A stretch of DNA of 64,000 bases from Cellulomonas sp. S1-8 (GTDB lineage: Bacteria > Actinomycetota > Actinomycetes > Actinomycetales > Cellulomonadaceae), in contig NZ_CP110806.1 of assembly GCF_026184235.1 (NCBI RefSeq), positions 682,001-746,000 of the forward strand. The letters are read 5' to 3'. The translations under genes were made by a program, and so were the position numbers. Of the stretch, positions 6,714 through 15,979 are shown piece after piece (position 1 is the stretch's first letter; each line of letters opens with the position of its first letter). The notes under the pieces are model-generated. The model made no database searches and was not told the origin of the DNA. It was given only the letters and a program-made list of their open reading frames with translations.

Positions 6714-9700
6714 ATGGCGTCGCAGACTTTCACGCTCGCACCCACGGACGAGACCGGCAGCGAGGGCCCGGTGCCCGACGCCCCCACGTCCGGGCTGGTC
6801 GACCTCGACGGACGTCGCTTCTACCGGATCGCGTCCTACGACGACCTGCCGCCGTTCTTCATGACGCTCGTCGGGGCGAGCGACCTGTGGGTGTTCATCT
6901 CCAGCACCGGCGGCGTCACCGCGGGCCGGGAGCAGGCCGACCGGGCGCTGTTCCCCTACGCCACCGAGGACAAGGTCGCGGCCGGTGCCGGCCGGACCGG
7001 CGGGCTCACGCTGCTGCGCGTCGACACGGACGACGCCCCGGTGTTCTGGCAGCCGTTCGCGCCGCGCCGGCCGGGGGACCCGGACGCCGAGCGGCACCTG
7101 CTCAAGGACCCGCTGGGCACGACCCTCGTGTTCGAGGAGACCCGCCCTGACCTGGGCCTGCGCGTGCGTGTGACGTGGGCGACCGCCGCGCGGTACGGCG
7201 TCGTGCGTGAGGTCGAGGTCGCCGCGACGAGCGACCGGACCGTCCGGGCCGAGGTGCTGGACGGCTTCGTCGACCTGCTGCCCGCGGGCGTCACCGTCCA
7301 GACGCAGGGCGAGCTCAGCAGCCTGCTCGACGCGTACAAGCGCGCTGAGGTCGACGCGGCGACGGGCCTCGGGCTCGTCTACCTGAACTCGACGCTCACC
7401 GACAAGGCCGACCCGAGCGAGTCGCTCTCCACGACGGTCGCCTGGCAGGTCGGCCTCGACGACGTCGACCACCTGCTCTCCGTGCGCCAGGTCGGCGCGT
7501 TCGCGACCGGCCGGCCCGTCGTCGCGGAGCACGAGGTGCGCGGCGAGAAGGGCGCCTACCTCGTCCGCGCCCACCTCACGCTCGCGCCGGGTGAGCAGCG
7601 CCGCTGGAGCGTCGTCGCCGACGTCGACCAGAGCGCCGCCGACGTCGTGCGCCTGCAGGCCGCGCTCGCCGACCCGGCCGCGGCCGCCGCGGCGCTCGCG
7701 GCGGACGTCGAGGGCACGCGCGACCACCTCGACCGGCTCGTCGGCACCGCCGACGCCGCGCAGCTCACGGGCGACGAGCTCGCCGCCGCCCACCACCGCG
7801 CGAACGTGCTGTTCAACGTCATGCGCGGCGGGGTCCCCGCCGACGGGTACACGGTCCGCACGGCCGACCTGCGGGCGTTCGTCGCGCAGCGCAGCCCCCG
7901 GACCGCGGAGCGCCGGGGCGCGTGGTTCGACGCGCTCGCCGCGACCGCGCAGGTCGACGACCTCGTCGACCGGGCCGACGTGTCCGGCGACCCGGACCTG
8001 CTGCGCCTCGTGCGGGAGTACCTGCCGCTGACGTTCAGCCGCCGGCACGGCGACCCGAGCCGCCCGTGGAACAAGTTCGCGATCGCCCTGAACGACGCCC
8101 GCGGCGAGACGCGCGTCGACTTCCAGGGCAACTGGCGGGACATCTTCCAGAACTGGGAGGCGCTGGCCTGGTCGTTCCCGGAGTACGTGGAGTCCATGGT
8201 CGCGGTGTTCCTCGACGCGACGACGGCCGACGGGTACAACCCGTACCGCATCTCGCGCTCCGGCATCGACTGGGAGGTGCCCGAGCCGTCGAACCCGTGG
8301 GCGAACATCGGCTACTGGAGCGACCACCAGGTGATCTACCTGGTCAAGCTCCTGGAGGCGTCGCGGCGGTTCCACCCCGGCCGCCTGGAGGCGTTCGTGG
8401 ACCGTGCGGTGTTCACGCACGCCGACGTGCCGTACCGCATCGCGACGTACGAGCAGACGCTCCTCGACCCGATCGCGACGATCACGTTCGACACCGAGAC
8501 GGAGGAGCGGGTCGTCCGGCGCGTCGCGACGCAGGGGGCGGACGGGCGCCTCGTGCACGGGCCCGACGGCGACCTGGTGCGCGTGTCGTTGGGCGAGAAG
8601 CTGCTGCTGATCATCCTGGCGAAGGTCGTCAACCTGGTGCCGGACGGCGGCATCTGGATGAACACCCAGCGCCCCGAGTGGAACGACGCGAACAACGCGC
8701 TCGTCGGCAAGGGCCTGTCGGTCGTCACCCTCGCCTACCTGCGCCGCGCGCTGACCCTGGCCCGGCAGCTGCTGGGCGACGGGTTCACGGTGACGAGCGA
8801 GCTCGCGGGCCTGCTGACGGACGTGCACGCGGCTCTCGACGGGCCGCTCGACCAGGCCGAGAGCGGGTTCGACGACCACGGCCGGCGGGCCGTCATGGAC
8901 GCGCTCGGCGCCGCGGGCACCGCGTACCGCACGCGCGTGTACGCCGGGTTCAGCGGCACGCACACGCGCGTGTCGGCACCGGCGGTCCAGGCGTTCCTCG
9001 CGGACGCCCAGACCTACGTCGACGCCGCGCTGCGGGCCAACCGCCGGCAGGACGGGCTGTTCCACGCCTACAACCTGCTCGACCTGCGCGACGGGGCGAC
9101 GGTGGGCCATCTGCAGGAGATGCTCGAGGGTCAGGTCGCGGTGCTGTCCTCCGGGCTGCTGAACCCCGCCGAGGCCCTGGACCTCGTGCAGGCCCTGCGG
9201 CGCAGCGCGCTGTACCGCGCTGACCAGGACTCCTACCAGCTCTACCCGGACCGCGACCTGCCGACGTTCCTGGCGCGCAACCTCGTCACCGCGGAGCAGG
9301 CCGCCTCCGCGCCGCTGCTCGCGGCGCTCGTCGCGGCCGGCGACTCCTCGATCGTGCTGCGCGACGTGCACGGCGACCACCGGTTCGCGCCCGGTCTGCA
9401 CAACGCGCGGGACCTCGCCGCCGCGCTCGACGCGCTGCCCGGGCAGGTCCCCGGAGTGACCCCGCAGCAGGTCGCCGACGGGCGCGAGGCGGTGCTCGAC
9501 GTGTTCGAGCAGGTGTTCCGCCACGCCCGGTTCACCGGTCGGTCGGGGTCCTTCTTCGCCTACGAGGGCCTCGGCAGCATCTACTGGCACATGGTGTCCA
9601 AGCTGCTGCTCGCCGTGCAGGAGAACCACGAGCGCGCGGTCTGCGAGGGTGCCGACGCCGCCGTCGTGGCCGGCCTCGCCGACGCCTACGAGGACGTCCG

Positions 9701-10187
9701 GCGCGGCCTCGGCTACTGCAAGACCCCCGAGGTGTACGGCGCGTTCCCCGTCGACCCGTACTCGCACACCCCCGCCGGCAAGGGTGCGCGCCAGCCCGGC
9801 ATGACGGGCCAGGTCAAGGAGGAGATCCTCGCGCGGCTCGGCGAGCTGGGGCTGCGGGTCGAGGACGGGCGGGTCGTCGTGCGGCCGGTGCTGCTGCGCG
9901 CCGACGAGTGGACCGCGACGCCGGCGACGTTCACGTACCACGACCACGCCCACCAGGAGCGGGCGCTCACGCTCCCCGCGGGTGCGCTCGCGTTCACGTT
10001 CTGCCAGGTGCCGGTCGTCTACCGGCGCGTCGACGGACCCGGTGCGGCGCTGACCGTCGTCGCGCACCTCGCGGACGGCACCTGGGTCGAAGGCGTCGGC
10101 GGCGTGCTCGACGCTGCCGTGAGCACGGCCGTGTTCCGGCGCACGGGCGACGTCGTCCGACTGGAGGTCGAGGTCCCCGCCCCCTGA
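6714..10187 (+). CDS. Large GH94-like (clan GH-Q) glycoside phosphorylase or hydrolase
   Basis: A 1157-residue protein with no signal peptide, so probably cytosolic. Four stretches line up with cellobiose phosphorylase signatures. NWRDIFQNWEAL (Asp476) matches the RDSNQDLLG helix, and FPEYVESMVAVFLDATTADG follows as in that family. ANIGYWSDHQVIYLVKLLEA matches the NDDPLWL helix. RPEWNDANN matches the RADWNDC motif that carries the general acid, here Asp658. The N-terminus (FFMTLVGASDLWVFISSTGGVTAGR) would be the beta-sandwich. Its length is nearer the ~1100-residue oligoglucan phosphorylases (SOGP of GH94, GH149, GH161) than cellobiose phosphorylase (~810). The ATG is chosen for the AGAGGGA Shine-Dalgarno before it. 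Exact family and substrate are unresolved. Confidence 0.72.
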   Translation: MASQTFTLAPTDETGSEGPVPDAPTSGLVDLDGRRFYRIASYDDLPPFFMTLVGASDLWVFISSTGGVTAGREQADRALFPYATEDKVAAGAGRTGGLTLLRVDTDDAPVFWQPFAPRRPGDPDAERHLLKDPLGTTLVFEETRPDLGLRVRVTWATAARYGVVREVEVAATSDRTVRAEVLDGFVDLLPAGVTVQTQGELSSLLDAYKRAEVDAATGLGLVYLNSTLTDKADPSESLSTTVAWQVGLDDVDHLLSVRQVGAFATGRPVVAEHEVRGEKGAYLVRAHLTLAPGEQRRWSVVADVDQSAADVVRLQAALADPAAAAAALAADVEGTRDHLDRLVGTADAAQLTGDELAAAHHRANVLFNVMRGGVPADGYTVRTADLRAFVAQRSPRTAERRGAWFDALAATAQVDDLVDRADVSGDPDLLRLVREYLPLTFSRRHGDPSRPWNKFAIALNDARGETRVDFQGNWRDIFQNWEALAWSFPEYVESMVAVFLDATTADGYNPYRISRSGIDWEVPEPSNPWANIGYWSDHQVIYLVKLLEASRRFHPGRLEAFVDRAVFTHADVPYRIATYEQTLLDPIATITFDTETEERVVRRVATQGADGRLVHGPDGDLVRVSLGEKLLLIILAKVVNLVPDGGIWMNTQRPEWNDANNALVGKGLSVVTLAYLRRALTLARQLLGDGFTVTSELAGLLTDVHAALDGPLDQAESGFDDHGRRAVMDALGAAGTAYRTRVYAGFSGTHTRVSAPAVQAFLADAQTYVDAALRANRRQDGLFHAYNLLDLRDGATVGHLQEMLEGQVAVLSSGLLNPAEALDLVQALRRSALYRADQDSYQLYPDRDLPTFLARNLVTAEQAASAPLLAALVAAGDSSIVLRDVHGDHRFAPGLHNARDLAAALDALPGQVPGVTPQQVADGREAVLDVFEQVFRHARFTGRSGSFFAYEGLGSIYWHMVSKLLLAVQENHERAVCEGADAAVVAGLADAYEDVRRGLGYCKTPEVYGAFPVDPYSHTPAGKGARQPGMTGQVKEEILARLGELGLRVEDGRVVVRPVLLRADEWTATPATFTYHDHAHQERALTLPAGALAFTFCQVPVVYRRVDGPGAALTVVAHLADGTWVEGVGGVLDAAVSTAVFRRTGDVVRLEVEVPAP

Positions 10188-10310
10188 CGGCCCGGCGGAC
10201 GGCCCGGTGGACCTCAACGGACCGAGGTCCCTGTTCCCGGGTCGCCGCGCCTCCTAGCCTGCGAGAACGGCCCCGACGACGGGGTCCGGCGTCTCGGCAA
10301 GGAGGCCGAC

Positions 10311-10505
10311 ATGCACGTTCGTCCGTACCACTCCGCCCGCAGCGGCGCGCCCCACGTCTTCCACGAGGACGACGACTGTCCCGCCGGTGGCCGGCTCGCG
10401 TGGTTCGACAAGGTCGACGGGAAGGAGGACCGCGAGCCGTGCCCGCAGTGCGTGACCGCGACCGCCCGCACCGAGCACGCCGGGGCCGCCGCACCGGCGT
10501 CGTGA
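10311..10505 (+). CDS. Small conserved-looking protein with CPQC motif
   Basis: 64 residues. A strong Shine-Dalgarno (AAGGAGG) sits 5-6 bases before the ATG and a TAGCCT -10 box lies at 10255-10260, giving a leader of about 45 nt. The sequence has HVFHEDDDCPAGGRLAWF and, near the end, EPCPQC; three cysteines and several histidines could form a small metal site. I do not recognise a family. The good translation signal is the main reason to call it real. Confidence 0.65.
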   Translation: MHVRPYHSARSGAPHVFHEDDDCPAGGRLAWFDKVDGKEDREPCPQCVTATARTEHAGAAAPAS

Positions 10506-10546
10506 CCTGGGCCGTCCGACCCGCGACGGGCGGGGCCCGGTGACGC

Positions 10547-10552
10547 TAGGTT
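10547..10552 (+). promoter_or_regulatory. -10 box of a leaderless promoter (LiaF-like gene)
   Basis: TAGGTT, then GACCCCC, then the ATG at 10560. Confidence 0.6.
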
Positions 10553-10559
10553 GACCCCC

Positions 10560-11270
10560 ATGGAGGGTCGCCGTTCGCTGGGTCAGGTGCTTGTCGGTGT
10601 GCTCGTCGTGCTCGCCGGGGTGGTGCTGCTGCTGGAGCGCACGGGCGCCATCGACGTCGACCTCGGGACGGTCGTGGGCACGCTGTGGCCGCTCGCGATC
10701 GTGCTCGTCGGCGCGACGTCGTTGCTGCTCGTGCCGCGCGCGTGGTTCGGGCCCGCGGTCATCACGGCCATCGGCGTCGTGCTGCTGCTCGACCAGCTCG
10801 ACGTGCTCGACGTCAGCGTGTGGGACTACCTGTGGCCCGTCGCGCTGATCCTCATCGGCCTCGGCATCACGTTCGGCGCCACCGGTCGCGGCGAGCAGGA
10901 GGACCGCGTCACGGCGATCGCGTTCTGGTGGGGCGCCGAGCGGCGCACGCGGACACGGCACTTCCGGTCGGCCAGCCTCACGGCGATCATGGGCGGCGTC
11001 GAGCTCGACCTGCGCGAGGCCGACATCGAGGGCTCCGCCCGCATCGACGTCTTCACGTTCTGGGGCGGCGTGGAGATCAAGGTGCCGCGCACGTGGGAGG
11101 TCCGCACGTCGGGCCTTCCGCTGCTCGGCGGCTGGGAGAACAAGACCGAGCCGCCCGTGGGCGGGGGTCCGGTCCTCGACATCCGGATCGTCACGATCAT
11201 GGCCGGCGCCGAGGTGCGGCACGGCAAGCAGAAGGTCGCCCCGGACGTCGAGGACGCGCCCGTCGTCTGA
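10560..11270 (+). CDS. LiaF-like membrane protein (LiaI/LiaF transmembrane region plus LiaF-like C-terminal domain)
   Basis: 236 residues. The first ~105 form two hairpins of hydrophobic segments (about residues 8-25, 38-56, 59-75 and 88-106), each with the LLLERTGAIDVD / LLLDQLDVLDVS pattern typical of LiaI-LiaF-like regions. The C-terminal half (SLTAIMGGVELDLREADIEGSARIDVFTFWGGVEIKVPRTWEV) is the LiaF-like domain predicted to be a beta-helix. In Firmicutes LiaF restrains a cell-envelope stress kinase; actinobacterial homologues are mostly uncharacterised. No Lia kinase or regulator is adjacent. The stop codon lies in a terminator stem shared with the convergent gene. Confidence 0.82.
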   Translation: MEGRRSLGQVLVGVLVVLAGVVLLLERTGAIDVDLGTVVGTLWPLAIVLVGATSLLLVPRAWFGPAVITAIGVVLLLDQLDVLDVSVWDYLWPVALILIGLGITFGATGRGEQEDRVTAIAFWWGAERRTRTRHFRSASLTAIMGGVELDLREADIEGSARIDVFTFWGGVEIKVPRTWEVRTSGLPLLGGWENKTEPPVGGGPVLDIRIVTIMAGAEVRHGKQKVAPDVEDAPVV

Positions 11271-11299
11271 CGGCCCACCCCGTGCCCGACGGTCAGACG
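11264..11299. terminator. Bidirectional hairpin between convergent genes containing both stop codons
   Basis: CGTCTGAC (11264-11271) pairs with GTCAGACG (11292-11299). The plus-strand TGA (11268-11270) and the minus-strand TGA (11293-11295) sit symmetrically in the two arms, so the hairpin can serve either transcript. Confidence 0.5.
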
Positions 11300-11637
11300 G
11301 CGACGTACGCCAGCGCGGCCGCGACGTGGTCGTGCCAGACCTGCGGGTCGTCGGACAGGACCGCGACCCACTCCCGCATCGCCGGACGCCCCGACGGGAA
11401 CGGCGCGCCCTCGCCCGAGGCGACGAGCTCCGCGACCCGCGCCGCGGGCAGCTTGACGACGAGGTGGTCGCCCGGTGTGAAGGCGGCGATCCGACCGTCC
11501 ACCCGGAGCGTCGCGGTGCCGAAGTGCCGCGAGCCCGCAGCGGGGAGGACGACCCCCGGGAGGTCGGCGAACACGTCGGCCACCGCGTGCAGGCGTGCCT
11601 CGGCAGCCGCGTGGGCGGGCGTCAGACGGTCGGCCAT
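11293..11637 (-). CDS. TfoX N-terminal domain protein
   Basis: 114 residues matching the TfoX-N/YjbR-like fold: an N-terminal helix, then GSRHFGTATLRVDGRIAAFTPGDHLVVKLPAARVAELVASGEGAPF, and a final helical segment. In gamma-proteobacteria full-length TfoX activates competence; single-domain actinobacterial proteins have no established role. The start is the ATG next to the leaderless -10 box at 11644-11649, not the longer upstream extension. Confidence 0.75.
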   Translation of the reverse strand: MADRLTPAHAAAEARLHAVADVFADLPGVVLPAAGSRHFGTATLRVDGRIAAFTPGDHLVVKLPAARVAELVASGEGAPFPSGRPAMREWVAVLSDDPQVWHDHVAAALAYVAV

Positions 11638-11643
11638 GCGCCG

Positions 11644-11649
11644 AGCGTA
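11644..11649 (-). promoter_or_regulatory. -10 box of a leaderless promoter (TfoX-N gene, minus strand)
   Basis: On the minus strand TACGCT, then CGGCGC, then the ATG at 11637. It sits in the short gap after the stop of the upstream DUF3806 gene. Confidence 0.6.
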
Positions 11650-11669
11650 GGACGGGCCGCCGACACCGG

Positions 11670-13304
11670 CTAGAGAACCGGGGCGGACTGCCCGACGACC
11701 TGCGGGCCGCCGATCTCGCGGCCCCCGTGCTCGTCGTGGGCGAACGAGTGCGCGACCCGGATGCCCGGTCGCCCCGCCGCCGACGCGTCGACGACGACCC
11801 GGGGGTAGGGGCGGGTGGCGTCGGCTGGGCTGGTCCACGCGACGGCCGCCGCGGTGTACGCGCCGCGGCGCGCGTCCTCGCGCGCCTGCGCGAGACCCGC
11901 GTCGGAGTGGGGGAAGTCCAGCACCGTGACGTCGTAGTCCTCACGCACGAGCACGAACGGCGCGCAGCCCGCGACGTCGGACACGGCCCGGTCGAGCGCG
12001 AGCTCGAGCGCCCGCAGCGCGAGGTCCTGGACCCGCTCGGACGGCCGGTGCGGCAGGTCCTCCGGTGTGAGCGGCTGGTCCGCTGAGACCGGCAGGCCGC
12101 GGCTGGGCGTGGGGGAGGTCGCGCCGACGGGGAACGAGTCGTGGCGCGGCGCGGCCGGGGCGTAGGGCCGCGGTGCGGCGACCGGCTCGACGGGCGCGAG
12201 GTCGACGGGCGCGAGGTCGACGGGTGCGAGGTCGATGGGCGCGAGGTCGATGGCGGCCGGCTCGACGGGCGCGGGTGCGGGTGCGACGACGACGTCGGCA
12301 TCGGCCGGCTCGACGGGCGCGGGTGCGGGTGCGACGACGACGTCGGCATCGGCCGGCTCGACGAAGGTCGGCGTCCACAGCGGCGCCGCCGGGGTCGCCG
12401 CCGCGACGTCGGGCGCGGTCCGGTTCCACGCCATGGCCTCGGGCGTCGTCCGCTCGACGCGCAGCGGCGTCGGGGCCCACGCGGCGGCGGGCTGCTCGAC
12501 GGGGTCGGCCTCGATCGCGGGCGCGATGACGTCCGTCTCCACGGGCACCGTCTCGGCGGTCGGCTCCGTGTGGTCGGCCGGGACGTCGACCGCGACGTCG
12601 ACCGGCACGTCGTGCGTCCCGCCGACGACAGCCCCGTCCGCGACGTCGACCGCGTCCGCGCCCTCGTCGGCAGCGTCGCCCTCGTGGGCGGCGTCGACCT
12701 CGTGGGCGGCGTCGCCCTCGTCAGCAGCGACGATCTCGTGGGCAGCGACGACCTCGTCAGCGGCCATGACCTCGTCGACCGCGACGTGGCCGCCCGTGCC
12801 GACGTGCGCGACGGGCGACTCCGCCTCCGCCGCGGGGTGCGGCGTCGGGACCTGCCGGCCGGACTGCAGGTGCGCGGCCGCGCGCCCGACGTAGTCGCCG
12901 GTCCAGCCCGGGGAGCGCACGCGCCAGCGGGCGTGCGCGTCGAGGACCGGCAGGACGGGCATGTGCGGGCGGTCGAGCAGCAGCACGCCGGGCGTGGCGC
13001 CCTCGGGTCCGGGGCACATCATCCAGACCGCGTCGGTGACGGACGCGACGAGCAGGTCGCCGATGGCGATGCCGATCGCGGCGGCGACGCCCGCGGGCGC
13101 CGGGGCGTCGGCGGGGTGCGTCGCGAGCAGGCGTGACCAGCGGGCATCGAGCGCGGCGGTGTCGTGCGCGTCGGTGCCCTCACCCCGCAGCCAGGCCCGC
13201 AGCCGGTCGAGGTGCGCGGACTCGCCCGGGGACAGCGGACGTGCGAGCAAGGGAGCCGTGGGGACGGCGGACCTCGCCGCGAGAGCAGGCGAGAGGGTGT
13301 CCAT
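11670..13304 (-). CDS. DUF3806-like protein with acidic and proline-rich repeat regions
   Basis: 544 residues. Residues ~25-165 resemble DUF3806: AAIGIAIGDLLVASVTDAVWMM, then MPVLPVLDAHARWRVRSPGW. Next come a His/Ala/Asp/Glu repeat (AADE/AAHE units, ~185-230) and a Pro/Ala/Asp linker with EPADADVVVAPAPAPV twice and IDLAP/VDLAP several times (~335-385). A distinct C-terminal domain of ~130 residues follows, containing LALRALELALDRAV and VLVREDYDVTVLDFPHSDAGLAQAREDARRG. There is no signal peptide or membrane segment. Function is unknown. A second DUF3806 protein lies at 31698-32630 with the domain at the other end. Confidence 0.8.
   Translation of the reverse strand: MDTLSPALAARSAVPTAPLLARPLSPGESAHLDRLRAWLRGEGTDAHDTAALDARWSRLLATHPADAPAPAGVAAAIGIAIGDLLVASVTDAVWMMCPGPEGATPGVLLLDRPHMPVLPVLDAHARWRVRSPGWTGDYVGRAAAHLQSGRQVPTPHPAAEAESPVAHVGTGGHVAVDEVMAADEVVAAHEIVAADEGDAAHEVDAAHEGDAADEGADAVDVADGAVVGGTHDVPVDVAVDVPADHTEPTAETVPVETDVIAPAIEADPVEQPAAAWAPTPLRVERTTPEAMAWNRTAPDVAAATPAAPLWTPTFVEPADADVVVAPAPAPVEPADADVVVAPAPAPVEPAAIDLAPIDLAPVDLAPVDLAPVEPVAAPRPYAPAAPRHDSFPVGATSPTPSRGLPVSADQPLTPEDLPHRPSERVQDLALRALELALDRAVSDVAGCAPFVLVREDYDVTVLDFPHSDAGLAQAREDARRGAYTAAAVAWTSPADATRPYPRVVVDASAAGRPGIRVAHSFAHDEHGGREIGGPQVVGQSAPVL
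12188..12247 (-). repeat. Four 15-bp in-frame repeats inside the DUF3806 gene
   Basis: Four tandem units of the form CGACGGGCGCGAGGT with single substitutions, each encoding five residues (VDLAP/IDLAP). Confidence 0.9.
12255..12350 (-). repeat. Perfect 48-bp tandem duplication inside the DUF3806 gene
   Basis: 12255-12302 and 12303-12350 are identical and encode two copies of a 16-residue Pro/Ala/Val block. The lack of any synonymous difference indicates recent duplication or gene conversion. Confidence 0.92.
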
Positions 13305-13464
13305 GCCGGGACATCGGCGCGCCCCGTGCGCGTCTTGAGTTCTCGGACGTGTGATGCGTCGTGAGGCTCGGGGGCGGCGACCAGTGCCGGCCGTTGAGCA
13401 CGGCCGCCGGGTGGGGCGCGCGCCTCTCGGCTACCGTGGCGTCCGTCCCCGGGGGAGGTCGCCT

Positions 13465-14487
13465 GTGCGTCGCGTCGCTGTCGCCGCCGTCACCGCGGTC
13501 TCGCTGACCCTCGGTGTCGGCACGGGTGCCGCCCTGTGGGTGGCGGGGGAGCGGCAGGACGTCCGCGACGCGCGCGACCTGGCGCAGGCCCGCGTCGAGG
13601 ACGCGCTGGTGGCGGTCCGTGACGACGCGGCGGCACGTGCGGCGCTGACGGCGTCGGCCGACGTGGCGGGCGGCTCGGCCGTGCTCGCCGACGCCCGCGG
13701 GGCGCTCGACGCGGCGCTCGCCCAGGGCCGGCAGACGTGGGAGGCCTCGGCGGGGCAGGTCGGCGACGACGACGCGCCGCGCGCCGCCCTGGCCGCCCAG
13801 CTCGAGGCGGCGCAGGCGGCCGTCACCACGGCGTCGCCGGCGGTGGCGCGCGCGCTGGCCGCCGGGGTCGCCGGGTCGGACGCGGCGGTGCAGGCGGCGG
13901 TCACCGCGGAGCAGACCCGGGCGGCCGCGGCGCAGGAGGTGGCCCGTGCGGCGGCGGCGCAGCGGCCCGCGGCCCGTCCGTCGCCGGGCGGGTCGACCGG
14001 TGGGACCGACCGCTGTGCGACGACGTACAGCGGCCCCGCGTTCTACACCTCCGCGCCGACGGACGGCGGCGACGGCTCCAACGGCCGGCTGCCCGCCTCC
14101 GCGCTGGCCGCGGTGTCGTGGGCCCGTGACTCCCGCGGCACCCCGTTCTACCTGCGGGCCGACGCGACGGCGGCGCTCGAGCGGCTCAACGGCGCGTTCC
14201 GTGCCGCGCTGGGGCACGACCTCGCGCTGGACCTCACGTACCGCGACCTCGACACGCAGGTGGCGATGCGGGCGGCGCTCGGGTCGGTCGCGGCCGTCCC
14301 CGGCACGTCGTCCCACGGGACGGGCCTGGCGCTCGACGTCCCGGAGCTCCCGTGCGACTACGGCTGGGACTCGGCGGCGCGCGCGTGGCTCGTGGCCAAC
14401 GGCCCGGCGTACGGGTGGGTCTCCCCGACGTGGGCGCAGCGCACCGGCTCGAACCCCGAGTACTGGCACTACGAGTACCGCGGCTGA
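13465..14487 (+). CDS. M15B D-alanyl-D-alanine carboxypeptidase (VanY type), exported
   Basis: 340 residues. An N-terminal hydrophobic segment (about residues 2-25) acts as signal or anchor, followed by an Ala/Glu coiled-coil-like stalk and a C-terminal VanY domain. The zinc site is visible: SSHGTGLALDV gives His284 and Asp291, and EYWHYEY gives His335. It should trim terminal D-Ala from peptidoglycan stems. The GTG is chosen because GGGGGAGG precedes it by 7 bases; a TACCGT -10 box lies at 13432-13437, leaving a short leader. The gene at 37640-38923 is a paralogue. Confidence 0.88.
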   Translation: MRRVAVAAVTAVSLTLGVGTGAALWVAGERQDVRDARDLAQARVEDALVAVRDDAAARAALTASADVAGGSAVLADARGALDAALAQGRQTWEASAGQVGDDDAPRAALAAQLEAAQAAVTTASPAVARALAAGVAGSDAAVQAAVTAEQTRAAAAQEVARAAAAQRPAARPSPGGSTGGTDRCATTYSGPAFYTSAPTDGGDGSNGRLPASALAAVSWARDSRGTPFYLRADATAALERLNGAFRAALGHDLALDLTYRDLDTQVAMRAALGSVAAVPGTSSHGTGLALDVPELPCDYGWDSAARAWLVANGPAYGWVSPTWAQRTGSNPEYWHYEYRG

Positions 14488-14491
14488 CCCG

Positions 14492-15963
14492 TCACACGCC
14501 GCCGGTCCCGCTCGCGGTCCCGCTCCCGGTCCCGCTCCCGGTCCCCGGAACGGCGGGCTCGGGTGGGCGGACGTCGGCGGCGGTGCGCGGCACGGTCACC
14601 CACGCGACCGCGGCCCCCGCGGCGAGCAGCACGGCGCACACCAGCATCGCGGTGCGGTGCGCCGGGGCGAGCCGGTCGGGGTCCGTGAGCGTCGCGCCGA
14701 CGCCCGCGACCAGCGGCAGCACCGCGACGGCCAGCAGACTGCCGATGCGGGCCACCGCGTTGTTGACGCCGCTCGCGACGCCCGCGAGCCGGTCGGGGGC
14801 GGCGGCGAGCGCGGTGGTCGTCAGCGGGGCGACCGTCAGGACGAGGCCGATCCCCTGCAGGGTGACGCCCGGCAGGACGTGCATGACGTAGTGCGCGTCC
14901 GGGCCGACGAAGGCGAGCAGGACCGTGCCGAGCGCGACGACGAGCGGCCCGACCGTCATCGGGACCCGCGGACCGATGCGCATGCCGAGGCGCCGGCCCG
15001 CGGCGAGAGCGCGAGCAGCAGCAGCGTCGTCGGCAGGGGAGCCAGGCCCGCGGCGAGCGGCGAGTACCCGGAGACGACCTGCAGCGTCACGACGAGGAAG
15101 AAGCCGATGCCGGACAGCGCCGCATACACGAGGAACGTCGCGAGGTTGACGCCGGCGAACGGTCGCCAGCGGAACAGGTGCGGCGGGACGAGCGGTGCGC
15201 GGGCGCGGGCCTCCACCCGGACGAACGCGACCAGCGCGGCTACGCCGACGGCGAGCGTCCCGGCGACGAGCACCGGGGGCGCCCCGGGCGCGGTCCACAC
15301 CGTGAACCCGTAGGTCAGGCCGGCGAGGCCGAGGGCGCCGAGCACCGTCCCGGCGACGTCCACCCGGGCCTGCGCGTCGGGGTCGGCGGACTCGGGCACG
15401 TGCCGCAGCGCGACCACCACGACGAGCGCCGCGAGCGGCACGTTGATGCCGAACACCCACCGCCAGTCGGCGACCTGCACGATCCAGCCGCCGATGAACG
15501 GTGCCGACGCCCCGGCGATGCCGCCGAGCCCCGACCACGCGCCGATGGCCCGGCCGCGGTCGTCGCCCGCGAACGTCGACTGCAGGATCGCGAGCGACCC
15601 GGGGGTCAGCAGGGCGCCGCCCACGCCCTGCAGGACGCGCGCGGCGACCAGCGTGCCGACGTCCGGCGCGAGCGCGCACCCGACCGACGCGAGCGCGAAC
15701 CACACGACACCGAGCAGGAACACGCGCCGGCGGCCGAACCGGTCGCCCAGCGCGCCGCCCAGCAGCAGGAACGCCGCGAGCGTCAGCGCGTAGCCGTTGA
15801 CGGTCCACTGCAGGTCGGCGGTCGACGCGTCCAGGTCCTCGGCGATGCGGGGCAGCGCGATCGTGACCACCGTCGCGTCGATGAACGCCAGCGACGACCC
15901 CAGGACGGTGGCGAGCAGCACCCACCGGCCCGCGGCCGAGCGGTACGCGACGGGCCCGCTCAC
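14492..15963 (-). pseudogene. DHA2-family (EmrB/QacA-type) MFS drug transporter, frameshifted
   Basis: The N-terminal reading frame (starting with the GTG at 15963) has typical DHA2 features: TVVTIALPRIAEDL, motif A GGALGDRFGRRRVF, motif C GGALLTPGSLAIL and about ten membrane segments. It continues to SPRAG near 14990 and then runs into a stop at 14956. The expected continuation (RRLGMRIGPRVPMTVGPLVV and the last membrane segments) is found in another frame down to 14492. One missing base in the GC-rich run near 14985-15000 would join the two. Either a recent inactivating deletion or a sequencing error. Last gene of the minus-strand operon, 16 bp after the LigD-Pol gene. Confidence 0.8.
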
Positions 15964-15979
15964 GGGCTGGCCGGAGGAG

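Noticed and set aside
12188..12350. CRISPR-like array
   Set aside because: The repeats are directly abutting, multiples of three and in frame in a coding gene, with no unique spacers.
14956..15010. Programmed frameshifting in the DHA2 transporter
   Set aside because: No slippery heptamer or downstream stimulatory structure is evident; a lost base in a GC run is simpler.
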